A stretch of 64,000 bases of DNA from Homoserinimonas aerilata (GCF_006716125.1 NZ_VFOM01000001.1:1736001-1800000); one strand, 5' to 3'. Positions 1-8,958 are shown, counted from the stretch's first letter. Notes: generated from the letters alone by a model not told the origin. Numbers and translations: made by a program.

Positions 1-2
1 GC

Positions 3-2663
3 AAGCACGACTTCTACGAGGAGATCTTCTCCGATCTGCGCATCCCGTACCAGCCCATCCAGTGGGGCTCGGACATCCACGTCGACAAGGCGAGCGCGGT
101 CAACAAGACCTCACGCGTGCAGGAGCTCATCAACTCCTTCCGCGTGCGCGGCCACCTCATGGCCGACATCGACCCGCTCGAGTACGTGCAGCGCAAGCAC
201 CCCGACCTCGACATCGCCAGCCACGGTCTCAGCTTCTGGGATCTCGACCGCGATTTCGTCACGGGCGGGCTCGGTGGCCGCAACTCCGCCAAGCTGCGTG
301 ACATCCTCGGCATCCTGCGCGACGCATACTGCCGCACGGTCGGCGTCGAGTACATGCACATCCAGGATCCTGCCCAGCGCAAGTGGGTGCAGGACAGGCT
401 GGAGGCGCCGTACGAGAAGCCGACCCACGCCGAGCAGATGCGCATCCTTGCGAAGCTCAACGAGGCGGAGGCCTTCGAGACCTTCCTGCAGACGAAGTAT
501 GTGGGCCAGAAGCGCTTCAGCCTTGAGGGCGGCGAGTCGACGATCGCCCTTCTCGACGCGATCCTCCAGGGTTCAGCCGAGGCGGGCCTTGAAGAGGTCG
601 CCATCGGCATGACCCATCGTGGTCGTCTCAACGTGCTCACGAACATCGCAGGCAAGACCTACGGTCAGATCTTCAGGGAGTTCGAGGGCACTCAGGATCC
701 GCGCACCGTTCACGGTTCCGGTGACGTCAAGTACCACCTCGGCACCGAGGGCACGTTCACGAGCCTCGGCGGCGAGCAGATCCCCGTGTATCTCGCGGCG
801 AACCCCTCGCATCTTGAGGCTGTCGACGGTGTGCTCGAGGGGATCGTGCGCGCCAAGCAGGACCGCAAGCCGATCGGAACCTTCCAGGTCGTTCCGATCA
901 TGGTGCACGGCGACGCCGCCATGGCGGGCCAGGGCATCGTCGCCGAGGTGCTGCAGATGTCGCAGCTGCGCGGCTACCGCACGGGCGGCACGATCCACAT
1001 CGTCATCAACAACCAGGTGGGCTTCACGACGCCGCCGGACGAGGGACGCACCTCGGTGTACTCGACGGATGTCGCCAAGACCATCCAGGCGCCCGTCTTC
1101 CATGTCAACGGCGATGACCCTGAGGCGGTTGTGCGTGTCGGTGAGCTCGCGCTCGCCTACCGCCAGGAGTTCCACCGCGATGTCGTCATCGACCTGATCA
1201 GCTATCGCCGCCGCGGCCACAACGAGGGCGACGACCCCTCGATGACGCAGCCGCTCATGTACAACCTGATCGAGGCCAAGCGCAGCGTTCGCACGCTGTA
1301 CGGTGAGGCTCTCGTCGGGCGCGGTGACATCACAGAGGACGAGTACGCCGGCGCGCAGGCAGACTTCCAGGATCGCCTCGAGCGGGCGTTCCTCGAGACG
1401 CACGCCGCGCAGACGAACTCCATGCCGATCGTCACGGTCGACCCGAACGCCGTCTCCGATCTGGAGCGCCCCGAATCGCAGCAGGACGACCGAGCGGGCG
1501 AACCCGAGACGACAGCCGTCTCGGAGGGCGTCATCGCCACCGTCGGCGACGCGCACGCGAACCCGCCCGCCGGCTTCACCGTGCACAACAAGCTGCAGGC
1601 GCTGCTGAAGAAGCGCTTCGACATGAGCCGCAACGGCAACGTCGACTGGGGCTTCGGCGAGCTGCTCGCGCTCGGATCTCTTCTCCTCGAGGGCACCCCG
1701 GTGCGCTTCGCGGGGCAGGATGCGCGCCGCGGCACCTTCGTGCAGCGTCACGCCGTGCTTCACGACCGCGTCAACGGGCAGGAGTGGCTGCCGCTGCTCA
1801 ACCTGAGCGAGAACCAGGCCCGCTTCTGGATCTACGACTCGCTGCTCAGCGAGTACGCCGCCATGGGCTTCGAGTACGGCTACTCGGTCGAGCGAGCGGA
1901 TGCCCTGGTGCTGTGGGAGGCGCAGTTCGGCGACTTCGCGAACGGTGCCCAGATCGTCATCGACGAGTTCATCGCCAGCGCCGAGCAGAAGTGGGGCCAG
2001 CGCTCGAGCGTCGTGCTGCTGCTGCCGCACGGCTACGAAGGCCAGGGGCCCGACCACTCCTCGGCGCGCATCGAACGCTTCCTGCAGCTCTGCGCCGAGA
2101 ACAACATGACAGTGGCACGGCCGTCGACGCCCGCGTCGTACTTCCACCTGCTGCGCCGCCAGGCATACGCGCGCCCGCGCCGCCCGCTCGTCGTCTTCAC
2201 CCCGAAGGCGATGCTGCGACTGCGTGGCGCCACGAGTGAGGTTGCCGACTTCACGAACGGCCGCTTCGAGCCCGTCATCGACGACGCGAACGTCGTCGAC
2301 AAGGGCGCCGTCAAGCGTGTCGTGCTGCACGCCGGCAAGCTGCACTACGACCTGAAGGCAGAGCTCGAGAAGCGCGGCCAGAGCGACGTGGCCCTCGTGC
2401 GCGTCGAACAGTACTACCCGCTGCCGCTGCGCGAGCTCTCCTCGGTGCTCTCGCAGTACCCGAACGCGGAGCTGCTGTGGGCGCAGGAGGAGCCGGAGAA
2501 CCAGGGCGCCTGGCCGTTCATCTGCATGGAGCTGCTGCGCAACCTGCCCAGCCGCGAGGTGAAGCTGTCATCGCGCCCCGCATCCGCCTCCCCCGCGACG
2601 GGGTCGACGAAGCGCAGCGCGCAGGAGCAGGCCGACCTGATCGACCGCGCGCTCACGCTCTAG
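3..2663 (+). CDS. kgd: Multifunctional 2-oxoglutarate metabolism enzyme (Kgd/SucA type), 3' part
   Basis: This is the C-terminal ~886 codons of a thiamine-diphosphate-dependent 2-oxoglutarate decarboxylase/dehydrogenase E1 component of the TCA cycle; the gene begins before the window. The frame is open from base 3. Visible hallmarks are GMTHRGRLNVLTN (about nt 606-645), NPSHLEAVDGV, VHGDAAMAGQG, the VINNQVGFTT stretch and, near the C-terminus, HGYEGQGPDHSSARIERF, all typical of the E1 catalytic and transketolase-like domains. Actinobacterial Kgd is about 1,230 residues with an N-terminal acyltransferase domain; whether this protein has that domain cannot be seen here. The gene is followed by a strong terminator hairpin. 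Identification is secure at family level; the choice between Kgd and plain SucA is inferred from the lineage. Confidence 0.95.
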   Translation, partial: KHDFYEEIFSDLRIPYQPIQWGSDIHVDKASAVNKTSRVQELINSFRVRGHLMADIDPLEYVQRKHPDLDIASHGLSFWDLDRDFVTGGLGGRNSAKLRDILGILRDAYCRTVGVEYMHIQDPAQRKWVQDRLEAPYEKPTHAEQMRILAKLNEAEAFETFLQTKYVGQKRFSLEGGESTIALLDAILQGSAEAGLEEVAIGMTHRGRLNVLTNIAGKTYGQIFREFEGTQDPRTVHGSGDVKYHLGTEGTFTSLGGEQIPVYLAANPSHLEAVDGVLEGIVRAKQDRKPIGTFQVVPIMVHGDAAMAGQGIVAEVLQMSQLRGYRTGGTIHIVINNQVGFTTPPDEGRTSVYSTDVAKTIQAPVFHVNGDDPEAVVRVGELALAYRQEFHRDVVIDLISYRRRGHNEGDDPSMTQPLMYNLIEAKRSVRTLYGEALVGRGDITEDEYAGAQADFQDRLERAFLETHAAQTNSMPIVTVDPNAVSDLERPESQQDDRAGEPETTAVSEGVIATVGDAHANPPAGFTVHNKLQALLKKRFDMSRNGNVDWGFGELLALGSLLLEGTPVRFAGQDARRGTFVQRHAVLHDRVNGQEWLPLLNLSENQARFWIYDSLLSEYAAMGFEYGYSVERADALVLWEAQFGDFANGAQIVIDEFIASAEQKWGQRSSVVLLLPHGYEGQGPDHSSARIERFLQLCAENNMTVARPSTPASYFHLLRRQAYARPRRPLVVFTPKAMLRLRGATSEVADFTNGRFEPVIDDANVVDKGAVKRVVLHAGKLHYDLKAELEKRGQSDVALVRVEQYYPLPLRELSSVLSQYPNAELLWAQEEPENQGAWPFICMELLRNLPSREVKLSSRPASASPATGSTKRSAQEQADLIDRALTL

Positions 2664-2678
2664 ACACGAGCACACGTA

Positions 2679-2711
2679 AAGGGGCGGGCATCCGATGGAT
2701 GCCCGCCCCTT
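2679..2711 (+). terminator. Rho-independent-type hairpin after kgd
   Basis: A perfect 15-bp stem (2679-2693 with 2697-2711, core AAGGGGCGGGCATCC) and a 3-nt loop start 15 bp after the kgd stop. The T-rich sequence GCGTTGTTTG follows. It probably ends kgd transcription. Confidence 0.85.
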
Positions 2712-2727
2712 GCGTTGTTTGTGGCTG

Positions 2728-2816
2728 CGGTTTCGAGACGGCACTTCGTGCCCCTCAACCGGCGGGTTACTCTGCTGCTCGAGGTGGTGCGGTCTACCGC
2801 GCCAGTCTCGAGACCA
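2728..2816. repeat. Imperfect palindrome GGTTTCGAGAC...GTCTCGAGACC
   Basis: Between kgd and the anti-sigma gene, the 11-mer GGTTTCGAGAC (2729-2739) is mirrored by GTCTCGAGACC (2805-2815) with one mismatch, enclosing about 65 bp that contain a small hairpin (GGCACTTCGTGCC). The layout suggests an interspersed repetitive extragenic element. Only one copy is seen in this window, so the repeat status is inferred. Confidence 0.45.
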
Positions 2817-2849
2817 CAGGCCCGACCCAACGGGCGGGCCGTGCGACGG

Positions 2850-3092
2850 TCAGTGGGTGGACTGGATCTCGCGCAGTTTGAGCATCACCTGCGAGCGCAG
2901 GTCCTCCGGCGCGGTCTCCTTGCAGGCGCGCTGCATCACATGGGTGAGGGCGACGCCGACGCTGGCCTCATAGCTGCAGTCGTCGCATCCCTCGATGTGG
3001 TGGCGAACATCCTCGGCGTCCTTGCCGCGAAGCTCGTTGTGCAGGTACTCCTCGAGTTCGGCTTTCGCCTTCTCGCATCCGCAGTCGGTCAT
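2850..3092 (-). CDS. rsrA: Anti-sigma factor, RsrA/RshA family (zinc anti-sigma)
   Basis: This 80-residue protein has the ZAS motif H32-x3-C36-x2-C39 (HIEGCDDC) and additional cysteines at positions 4 and 6. That is the pattern of redox-sensitive zinc anti-sigma factors that release their sigma factor on disulfide stress. Its ATG overlaps the sigma stop codon (ATGA at 3089-3092), so the two genes are translationally coupled. In Streptomyces and mycobacteria the homologues RsrA and RshA bind SigR and SigH. The gene ends about 140 bp from the kgd terminator. The family call is strong; the partner is given by the overlap. Confidence 0.92.
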   Translation of the reverse strand: MTDCGCEKAKAELEEYLHNELRGKDAEDVRHHIEGCDDCSYEASVGVALTHVMQRACKETAPEDLRSQVMLKLREIQSTH

Positions 3093-3880
3093 TTTCTGCT
3101 CCTGGTGGGGGCGGCCTTGATGCCGCGATCGTTTGCGTAGTCGGCAAGCAGGCCGCGCAGCAGCCTGCGCCCCCGATGCAGTCTGCTCATGACGGTGCCG
3201 ACGGGTGTCTTCATGATGTCGGCGATCTCCTGGTAGGCGAAACCCTCCACGTCGGCCAGGTAGACGGCCAGCCTGAAATCTTCGGGGATCGCCTGCAGCG
3301 CATCCTTCACCGCACTGTCGGGCAGGTGATCGATGGCCTCAGCCTCGGCAGAGCGTGACGCGGTCGACGTGGTCGACTCCGCACCGCCCAGCTGCCAGTC
3401 CTCGAGATCGTCGATCGTGCCCTGGTACGGCTCGCGCTGCTTCTTGCGGTAGGTGTTGATGAAGGTGTTGGTGAGGATGCGGTACAGCCAGGCCTTCAGG
3501 TTGGTGCCCTGCTCGAACTTGGCGTACGCGGCGAAGGCCTTCACGAAGGTCTCCTGCACGAGGTCGGCGGCATCCGCGGGGTTGCGCGTCATGCGCATGC
3601 CCGCCGCGTAGAGCTGATCCATGAACGGCATCGCCTGCTCCTCGAACAGGTCGCGCAGTTCGTCGGCGCTGAGCGCAGGCTTCTCGACCTCTTCCGGCAC
3701 CTCGGGCGCGACCGGCGCCTCAGGGGCGGCAGTGGTTTCGCCGGATGCGGCGGCGAGGGCGGCCGCATCGGCGTCGGAGGGAAGGTCGGGGGTTGGCATG
3801 TCCATCGCCGACAAGCTTAGTTGCCACACCGGTAGGTCTCCCGGGTGCAGGGAAATGGGGCGTTCCGCCAGCAGGCTCAC
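3089..3880 (-). CDS. sigH: RNA polymerase sigma-70 factor, ECF group SigR/SigH
   Basis: This is a redox/heat-stress ECF sigma factor. Region 2 contains [29 protein letters not shown] and [10 protein letters not shown]; region 4 contains [17 protein letters not shown] and [17 protein letters not shown]. An acidic, Ala/Pro-rich N-terminal tail of about 75 residues precedes the sigma domains. I place the start at GTG 3880 because AGGAG lies five bases upstream. A shorter form could start at ATG 3805 or 3799. Streptomyces SigR also has long and short forms, the long one made from its own induced promoter. A GGAAT-N17-GTT promoter lies upstream (3924-3948). The 3' end overlaps rsrA by four bases. 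Confidence 0.92.
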   Translation of the reverse strand: MSLLAERPISLHPGDLPVWQLSLSAMDMPTPDLPSDADAAALAAASGETTAAPEAPVAPEVPEEVEKPALSADELRDLFEEQAMPFMDQLYAAGMRMTRNPADAADLVQETFVKAFAAYAKFEQGTNLKAWLYRILTNTFINTYRKKQREPYQGTIDDLEDWQLGGAESTTSTASRSAEAEAIDHLPDSAVKDALQAIPEDFRLAVYLADVEGFAYQEIADIMKTPVGTVMSRLHRGRRLLRGLLADYANDRGIKAAPTRSRK

Positions 3881-3912
3881 CATGACTCCTGTCTCATCCC
3901 TCGAACTGCCGA

Positions 3913-3918
3913 TACTCT
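3913..3918 (+). promoter_or_regulatory. -10 element of a probable leaderless aroA promoter
   Basis: TACTCT lies nine bases before the aroA ATG with no ribosome-binding site between them, consistent with a leaderless or near-leaderless transcript. No convincing -35 is visible. Confidence 0.4.
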
Positions 3919-3920
3919 GT

Positions 3921-3948
3921 AACAACGATGCTGATCTCCAAATATTCC
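3921..3948 (-). promoter_or_regulatory. SigR/SigH-type autoregulatory promoter
   Basis: On the minus strand GGAAT (3948-3944) is followed after 17 nt by GTT (3926-3924), with a second GTT directly after it. This matches the SigR/SigH consensus GGAAT-N17-18-GTT. It lies about 45-70 bp upstream of the sigma start codon and overlaps the first codons of divergent aroA, so sigma induction could interfere with aroA initiation. Confidence 0.7.
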
Positions 3949-5337
3949 AATCCTGAGTTCGACCCGTATGAGAGCGACTCGCTCGTCGAACCAGGTGATG
4001 ACGGCCCCTGGGAGGCGCCCACGGCATCCGGACCCCTCGCGGCGACGCTGTCGCTGCCCGGCTCGAAGTCGCTGACGAACCGCGAGCTGGTGCTTTCGGC
4101 CATCTCGGATGGCGCCTCGACGCTGCGCGCGCCGCTGCATTCGCGCGACTCGACGCTCATGGTGCAGGCGCTGCGTGGGCTGGGCACCATCGTGGAGGAG
4201 GTCGGAGCCGGCCCCTACGGGCCCGATCTGCTGATCACGCCGGGCGAGCTGACCGGTGGCACGTCCATCGACTGCGGCCTGGCCGGCACCGTCATGCGCT
4301 TCATCCCGCCGCTCGCGGCACTCGCGCTCGGCCCCGTCTCGTTCGACGGCGACGAGGCGGCCCGCCGCCGCCCCATGCGCACCACCGTCGACTCCCTGCG
4401 TCACCTCGGCATCGATGTGAATGACGACGGGCGCGGCACGCTGCCGTTCAGCCTCTACGGAACGGGAGAGGTGGAGGGCGGGGAGATCGCGATCGACGCC
4501 TCCGCCTCCAGCCAGTTCGTCTCCGGCCTGCTGCTGGTGGCGGCACGCTTCAGGCGCGGCCTCACGCTCGTGCACACGGGCGACACCCTGCCGAGCATGC
4601 CGCACATCGAGATGACGATCGCGACCCTGCGCGAGCGCGGCGTCGAGGTCGAGTCCCCCGAGCCGGGCCGCTGGGTGGTTGCACCCGGGCCGATCAGAGC
4701 CAGAAGCGTCGACATCGAGCCTGACCTGTCGAATGCGGCTCCGTTCCTGGTGGCTGCGCTCGTCGCGGGCGGCACCGTCACCATCGAGGGGTGGCCGGAT
4801 GCGACGACACAGGTGGGAGCGCATCTGGAGCAGATCCTTCCCCGCTTCGGGGCGAAGGTCACCCGCTCCGGCGGCGCGCTCACCGTCGACGGGGGTGCCG
4901 GCATCATCGGCGGCGCGCAGGTTCCCGGCATCGAGCTCGACCTGAGCGAGGGCGGCGAGCTCGGCCCGGCCCTCGTCGCACTCGCGGCACTCGCCGACGG
5001 CCCGAGCCGCGTGACCGGCATCGGTCACCTTCGCGGGCACGAGACGGACCGTCTGGCCGCCCTCGCCGCCGAGATCAACGGCCTCGGCGGCGCCGTCACC
5101 GAACTGCCCGATGGCCTCCTCATCGAGCCACGCCCGCTGCACGGCGGCCTCTGGCACAGCTACGAGGACCACCGGATGGCCACGGCCGGGGCCATCATCG
5201 GCCTCGGCGTGCAGGGGGTGCTGATCGACGACATCGCCACCACCGCGAAGACGCTGCCACAGTTCGCCGAGCTGTGGACCGGCCCACTGCTGGGGCGGGC
5301 GCCCGCCGTCGCATCCGACCCCCTCGGGCTTCTCTAG
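3928..5337 (+). CDS. aroA: 3-phosphoshikimate 1-carboxyvinyltransferase (EPSP synthase)
   Basis: AroA catalyses the sixth step of the shikimate pathway, joining phosphoenolpyruvate to shikimate-3-phosphate. The 469-residue protein shows the N-terminal [14 protein letters not shown], then [57 protein letters not shown] and [11 protein letters not shown], all canonical EPSP-synthase signatures in the right order. The second signature reads GTVMRF where many homologues have GTAMRP, a conservative change near the substrate site. The gene is divergent from sigH and runs directly into rsgA, whose ATG is 17 bp downstream. Length and motifs are complete. Confidence 0.96.
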   Translation: MLISKYSNPEFDPYESDSLVEPGDDGPWEAPTASGPLAATLSLPGSKSLTNRELVLSAISDGASTLRAPLHSRDSTLMVQALRGLGTIVEEVGAGPYGPDLLITPGELTGGTSIDCGLAGTVMRFIPPLAALALGPVSFDGDEAARRRPMRTTVDSLRHLGIDVNDDGRGTLPFSLYGTGEVEGGEIAIDASASSQFVSGLLLVAARFRRGLTLVHTGDTLPSMPHIEMTIATLRERGVEVESPEPGRWVVAPGPIRARSVDIEPDLSNAAPFLVAALVAGGTVTIEGWPDATTQVGAHLEQILPRFGAKVTRSGGALTVDGGAGIIGGAQVPGIELDLSEGGELGPALVALAALADGPSRVTGIGHLRGHETDRLAALAAEINGLGGAVTELPDGLLIEPRPLHGGLWHSYEDHRMATAGAIIGLGVQGVLIDDIATTAKTLPQFAELWTGPLLGRAPAVASDPLGLL

Positions 5338-5354
5338 AGCATGGCGTCGCACCG

Positions 5355-6389
5355 ATGAGCTGGCTCAGCGACGACGACGATGACGGCGACGACAAGTACG
5401 CGGACTATGAGGCTCGTGCGCGCCCCAATCCGAAGGGCAACAAGCCGCGCACGAAGATCCGGCCGGAGCACGGCGACGCCGTGACCGGGCGCGTGCTCAC
5501 CGTCGACCGCGGGCGGTACACGGTGCTGCTCGGCGACGAGGTCGGCGACACCGTCGAGGAGCACGAACTGACCGCCACGAGGGCGCGCGAGCTGCGCCGC
5601 CAGGCGATCGTCACGGGCGACCGGGTCGACGTCGTCGGCGACACCTCGGGCGACGAGGGCAGCCTCGCCCGCATCGTGCGCATCCAGCCCCGCACGACCG
5701 TGCTGCGCCGCAGCGCCGACGACTCCGACGAGGTCGAACGCATCATCGTCGCCAACGCCGACCAGATGCTCATCGTCGTCGCGGCAGCCGACCCCGAGCC
5801 ACGCCCCCGACTCGTCGACCGCTACCTCGTGGCCGCCTACGACGCCGGCATCGAACCCATCCTGTGCATCACCAAGACCGACCTCACCGACCCTGCGGAG
5901 TTCCTCGCGAACTTCGCGGGCCTCGACCTGACGGTCGTCACAAGCGGGCTGGATGCGACCCCCACCGAGCGACTGCGCGAACTGCTGCGAGGCCACACGA
6001 CGGTGGCCGTCGGGCACTCCGGCGTGGGCAAGTCGACGCTCGTGAACGCGCTCGTGCCCAGCGCGAATCGCGCCATCGGCCGAGTCAACGACGTCACAGG
6101 GCGAGGGCGGCACACCTCGTCGTCGACGGTGTCGTACCGCTTCGCGGACGGGTGGATCATCGACACCCCCGGCGTGCGCTCCTTCGGCCTCGGCCATGTC
6201 AAGGTGGAGAACATCCTGCGCTCATTCACCGACCTGGCGGAAATCGCGGAGGACTGCCCGCGTGGCTGCACACATCTGCCCGGCTCCCCCGACTGCGAGA
6301 TCATCGACCGCGTCGGCGCGGGCGAGCTCGGCGACATCGGGCGGCAGCGGCTCGACTCGTTCCAGCGTCTGCTCGCGTCGCTCGCCTGA
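5355..6389 (+). CDS. rsgA: Ribosome small subunit-dependent GTPase A
   Basis: RsgA is a late 30S assembly factor that checks the decoding site. The 344-residue protein has the family's circularly permuted GTPase order: an OB-fold N-terminus, then G4 (TKTDL, about residue 172), G1 (GHSGVGKST, about 220), G2 (RGRHTSSST), G3 (DTPGVRSFG), and a C-terminal zinc knuckle (CPRGCTH...C, about residue 300). An Asp-rich stretch (SDDDDDGDD) follows the start. The ATG at 5355 gives the standard family N-terminus; it directly follows aroA and the two are probably cotranscribed. Confidence 0.95.
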   Translation: MSWLSDDDDDGDDKYADYEARARPNPKGNKPRTKIRPEHGDAVTGRVLTVDRGRYTVLLGDEVGDTVEEHELTATRARELRRQAIVTGDRVDVVGDTSGDEGSLARIVRIQPRTTVLRRSADDSDEVERIIVANADQMLIVVAAADPEPRPRLVDRYLVAAYDAGIEPILCITKTDLTDPAEFLANFAGLDLTVVTSGLDATPTERLRELLRGHTTVAVGHSGVGKSTLVNALVPSANRAIGRVNDVTGRGRHTSSSTVSYRFADGWIIDTPGVRSFGLGHVKVENILRSFTDLAEIAEDCPRGCTHLPGSPDCEIIDRVGAGELGDIGRQRLDSFQRLLASLA

Positions 6390-6401
6390 GCCGGCCGCAT
6401 G

Positions 6402-6430
6402 CGGCATCCGGCATCCGGCATCCGGCATCC
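6402..6430. repeat. Short tandem repeat of GGCATCC
   Basis: Four consecutive seven-base units of the form GGCATCC follow the rsgA stop and abut the palindrome at 6429-6488. The unit overlaps the heptamer GCATCCG that is abundant across the whole window. Confidence 0.6.
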
Positions 6431-6488
6431 GAGTTGCCCACTTCGGCCCCTTTTCTGGCGCGAAATGGGGCGAAAGCGGGCAACTCGG
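6429..6488. repeat. 60-bp palindrome with 22-bp arms between rsgA and hisN
   Basis: CCGAGTTGCCCACTTCGGCC (from 6429) is mirrored by the reverse complement ending at 6488 with about four mismatches over 22 bp; the loop is 16 nt. The arm sequence is different from the 79-bp family elsewhere in the window. It may act as a terminator for rsgA or be a single copy of another repeat family. The hisN start is 30 bp downstream. Confidence 0.6.
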
Positions 6489-6518
6489 CAGAATCGCGAA
6501 CCCCGGTAGCCTGAGAGG

Positions 6519-7340
6519 GTGAGTGAACCCACCATCGACACAGACCTTGAGCTTGCGCTGCGGCTCGCCGACACGGCCGACGCCATCTCCCGCGAGCGTT
6601 TTCGCTCCACCGACCTCGTGGTGACCACCAAGCCGGACATGACCCCCGTGTCGGATGCCGATCAGGCGGTCGAGCGCGCCATCCGGCAACTGCTCGAGGC
6701 CGAGCGCCCCGACGACTCCGTGCTCGGCGAGGAGTACGGCACGCAGGGCTCCGGCAGCAGGCAGTGGATCATCGACCCGATCGACGGCACCGCCAACTAT
6801 GTGCGCGGGGTGCCCGTCTGGGCAACACTCATCTCCCTCGCGATCGACGGCGTGCCCGTGCTCGGTGTCGTCAGCGCGCCGGCCCTCGGCAAGCGCTGGT
6901 GGGCGGCGACGGGCGGCGGCGCCTGGCTGCGGGATGCGTTCGGGCCGGAGGCCGGGGAGACCCGCAGGCTCGGCGTCTCGCGGGTGTCGTCACTGGCGGA
7001 TGCCTCGATCAGCTACAACAGCATCCAGCAGTGGGATGTCCATGGCCGCCTCGACCAGCTGGTGGCGCTCAGCCGTCAGGTGTGGCGCACGCGGGCCTAC
7101 GGCGACATGTGGTCGTACATGATGGTGGCGGAGGGCCTCATCGATGTCGCCGGCGAGTTCGACCTGCAGCCGTACGACATGGCGGCGCTCGCCCCGATCG
7201 TGGAGGAGGCCGGCGGGCGTTTCACGTCGGCCGACGGCGAGGCTGGGCCGTGGCACGGCTCCGCGCTGGCGACGAACGGGTTGCTGCATGATGCCGTGCT
7301 CGACGTGATCGCTGCCGGCGACGCCGAGGGGCGCGGCTGA
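6519..7340 (+). CDS. hisN: Inositol-monophosphatase-family phosphatase, probable histidinol-phosphatase HisN
   Basis: This is a Mg-dependent phosphatase of the IMPase superfamily; actinobacterial members at this genomic position are usually annotated as histidinol-phosphatase. The 273-residue protein has the metal-binding GEEYG loop (about residue 69), the signature WIIDPIDGTANYVRG (about 84-98) and the C-terminal AALAPIVEEAGG. The usual WD of the last metal site reads YD here (PYDMAALAP), keeping the aspartate. The start is GTG 6519, preceded by TAGCCT six bases upstream and no ribosome-binding site, which suggests a leaderless transcript. Substrate is inferred and could be inositol or another sugar phosphate. 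Confidence 0.85.
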   Translation: MSEPTIDTDLELALRLADTADAISRERFRSTDLVVTTKPDMTPVSDADQAVERAIRQLLEAERPDDSVLGEEYGTQGSGSRQWIIDPIDGTANYVRGVPVWATLISLAIDGVPVLGVVSAPALGKRWWAATGGGAWLRDAFGPEAGETRRLGVSRVSSLADASISYNSIQQWDVHGRLDQLVALSRQVWRTRAYGDMWSYMMVAEGLIDVAGEFDLQPYDMAALAPIVEEAGGRFTSADGEAGPWHGSALATNGLLHDAVLDVIAAGDAEGRG

Positions 7341-7371
7341 GCTCGCAGCGCTGTAACCCGCGCGACTGCAG

Positions 7372-8841
7372 CTAGCGGCGCGCAGCCTGCGGCTGGCGCA
7401 GGTCGAGCAGACCGAAGACGAGCGCGACGAGGACGAGCCCGAGGGCGACGAGCAGCCCGTTGCGGAACGCATCGCTGTAGACCTCGATGCGATCGTGCAG
7501 GCCGTTCTCTCGGTAGAGCGTCGCGAAATAGGTGGAGCTGGCGACGGCGACACCGATCGCGGTTCCCGCACGCTGCCCGACCTGGGCGACCGATCCGGCG
7601 ACGCCACCCTGCACGACGGGGACATCGGTGAGGGTCAAAGTCTGGTTCGGCGAGATCACGAATCCGCCGCCCGCGCCCGCCACGCCCATGCACACGGCCA
7701 GCAGCCACGGCACGAGTTCGGGCGGGCTGTAGGCGGCGACGGGGAGCGCGAGCACGAATCCCACGAACACGAGCGCCAATCCGAACAGCACGAGCTTGCG
7801 CCCGAGCCTGTGCACATGCCTCCCGCCGATCCATGACGTCCACGCCGAGACGAGGGCGAAGGGGATGCTGATCATGCCGGCGAAGACGGCGGCGAGCCCG
7901 AGGCCCTGCTGCACGTACAGCGTCGTGAGCAGGAAGATCGCGGGGGTCGCGGCGAAATAGGCGGTGGCGATGAGGATGCCGTTGCGGTACGAGCCCAGCC
8001 GGAACAGCCCGAAGTCGACGACGGGTGACTTGCCGCGGGCGAGATAGCGGCGCTCCCAGATGACGAAGGCGACGGCGGCGATCACGAAGAGCACGAGCCA
8101 GAACCAGCGCTTGGGGTCGTCGTCGGGGCCGCCCGTGGTGAGCACGAAGGGCAGCATGAGCCCGAACACGCCGGCGCCGAGGAGGAGGATGCCGACGAGG
8201 TCGAGTTCGGTGTGACGACGCTCGTGCTGCTGATGACTCGGCAGCAGACGTACAGCGAAGATCAGGGCCAGGATGCCGAGCGGCAGGTTCATCCAGAACA
8301 GCAGGCGCCAGCCATCCGCCTCTCCGCCGAGCGCGATGAGGAGACCGCCCAGGGTCGGACCGATGGCCGTCGACAGGCCGATGATGGCGCCGAACAGGCC
8401 GAATGCCTGCCCGCGTTCGCGCCCCTGGAACAGCTGCTGGATGAGCCCCAGCACCTGCGGCATCTGGATGCCCGCCGCCACTCCCTGCAGGATCCGCCCG
8501 ATCACGAGCACCTCGATGGTGGGTGCGACGGCGCAGAGCAGGCTCGCGAGGATGAAGGAACTCAGGCCGATGACGAACATGGCCTTGCGGGAGTGGATGT
8601 CGCCCAGCCTGCCGGCGGGCACGAGCGCGAGGCCGAAGGCGAGGGCGTAGCCTGCGACGATGAGCTGCAGTTCGGTGGGGCCGCCGCTGAGCGAGTGCTC
8701 GATGGTGGGCAGCCCGACGTTGATCTTGGACAGGTCCATGATCGTGAGTGCGGCGACGGCCGCGCAGACGGCGAAGGCCTCCCACCGCGTGCGGTCGGAG
8801 GGGGTCTGGGGTGCGGCCGGGGCGGCGGGAGTGTCATTCAT
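7372..8841 (-). CDS. MFS transporter, DHA2 (EmrB/QacA) family
   Basis: This 489-residue protein, started at ATG 8841, has about 14 hydrophobic segments. It carries the MFS loop motif (GRLGDIHSRKAMF) after the second helix and the family motif ILQGVAAGIQMPQVLGLIQ. It is probably a proton-driven drug or metabolite exporter in the cytoplasmic membrane. It is divergent from a second DHA2 transporter (start 8953), with 111 bp between them, and convergent with hisN. Substrate cannot be told from sequence, and no regulator gene lies beside it. Confidence 0.88.
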   Translation of the reverse strand: MNDTPAAPAAPQTPSDRTRWEAFAVCAAVAALTIMDLSKINVGLPTIEHSLSGGPTELQLIVAGYALAFGLALVPAGRLGDIHSRKAMFVIGLSSFILASLLCAVAPTIEVLVIGRILQGVAAGIQMPQVLGLIQQLFQGRERGQAFGLFGAIIGLSTAIGPTLGGLLIALGGEADGWRLLFWMNLPLGILALIFAVRLLPSHQQHERRHTELDLVGILLLGAGVFGLMLPFVLTTGGPDDDPKRWFWLVLFVIAAVAFVIWERRYLARGKSPVVDFGLFRLGSYRNGILIATAYFAATPAIFLLTTLYVQQGLGLAAVFAGMISIPFALVSAWTSWIGGRHVHRLGRKLVLFGLALVFVGFVLALPVAAYSPPELVPWLLAVCMGVAGAGGGFVISPNQTLTLTDVPVVQGGVAGSVAQVGQRAGTAIGVAVASSTYFATLYRENGLHDRIEVYSDAFRNGLLVALGLVLVALVFGLLDLRQPQAARR

Positions 8842-8938
8842 GGAGTCGACCCAGTCTATGGGCGGGCGGTGAAGCCCACCGGCGCTGAGGCATCCTGAAG
8901 CGGTCTGGGCAGCTGTCTCCAAAATTCCTGCAGTCGTG

Positions 8939-8958
8939 TATTATTGCAGCTTGTGCAA
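8939..8958 (+). promoter_or_regulatory. Leaderless promoter with overlapping dyad
   Basis: A consensus -10 (TATTAT, 8939-8944) lies eight bases before GTG 8953. The dyad TTGCA-N5-TGCAA (8944-8948 and 8954-8958) overlaps the expected transcription start, where a repressor could bind. A clear -35 is lacking. Confidence 0.5.

Noticed and set aside
4791..5354. Extra N-terminal extension of rsgA
   Set aside because: The upstream open frame is the shadow of aroA; the conserved RsgA start is ATG 5355.
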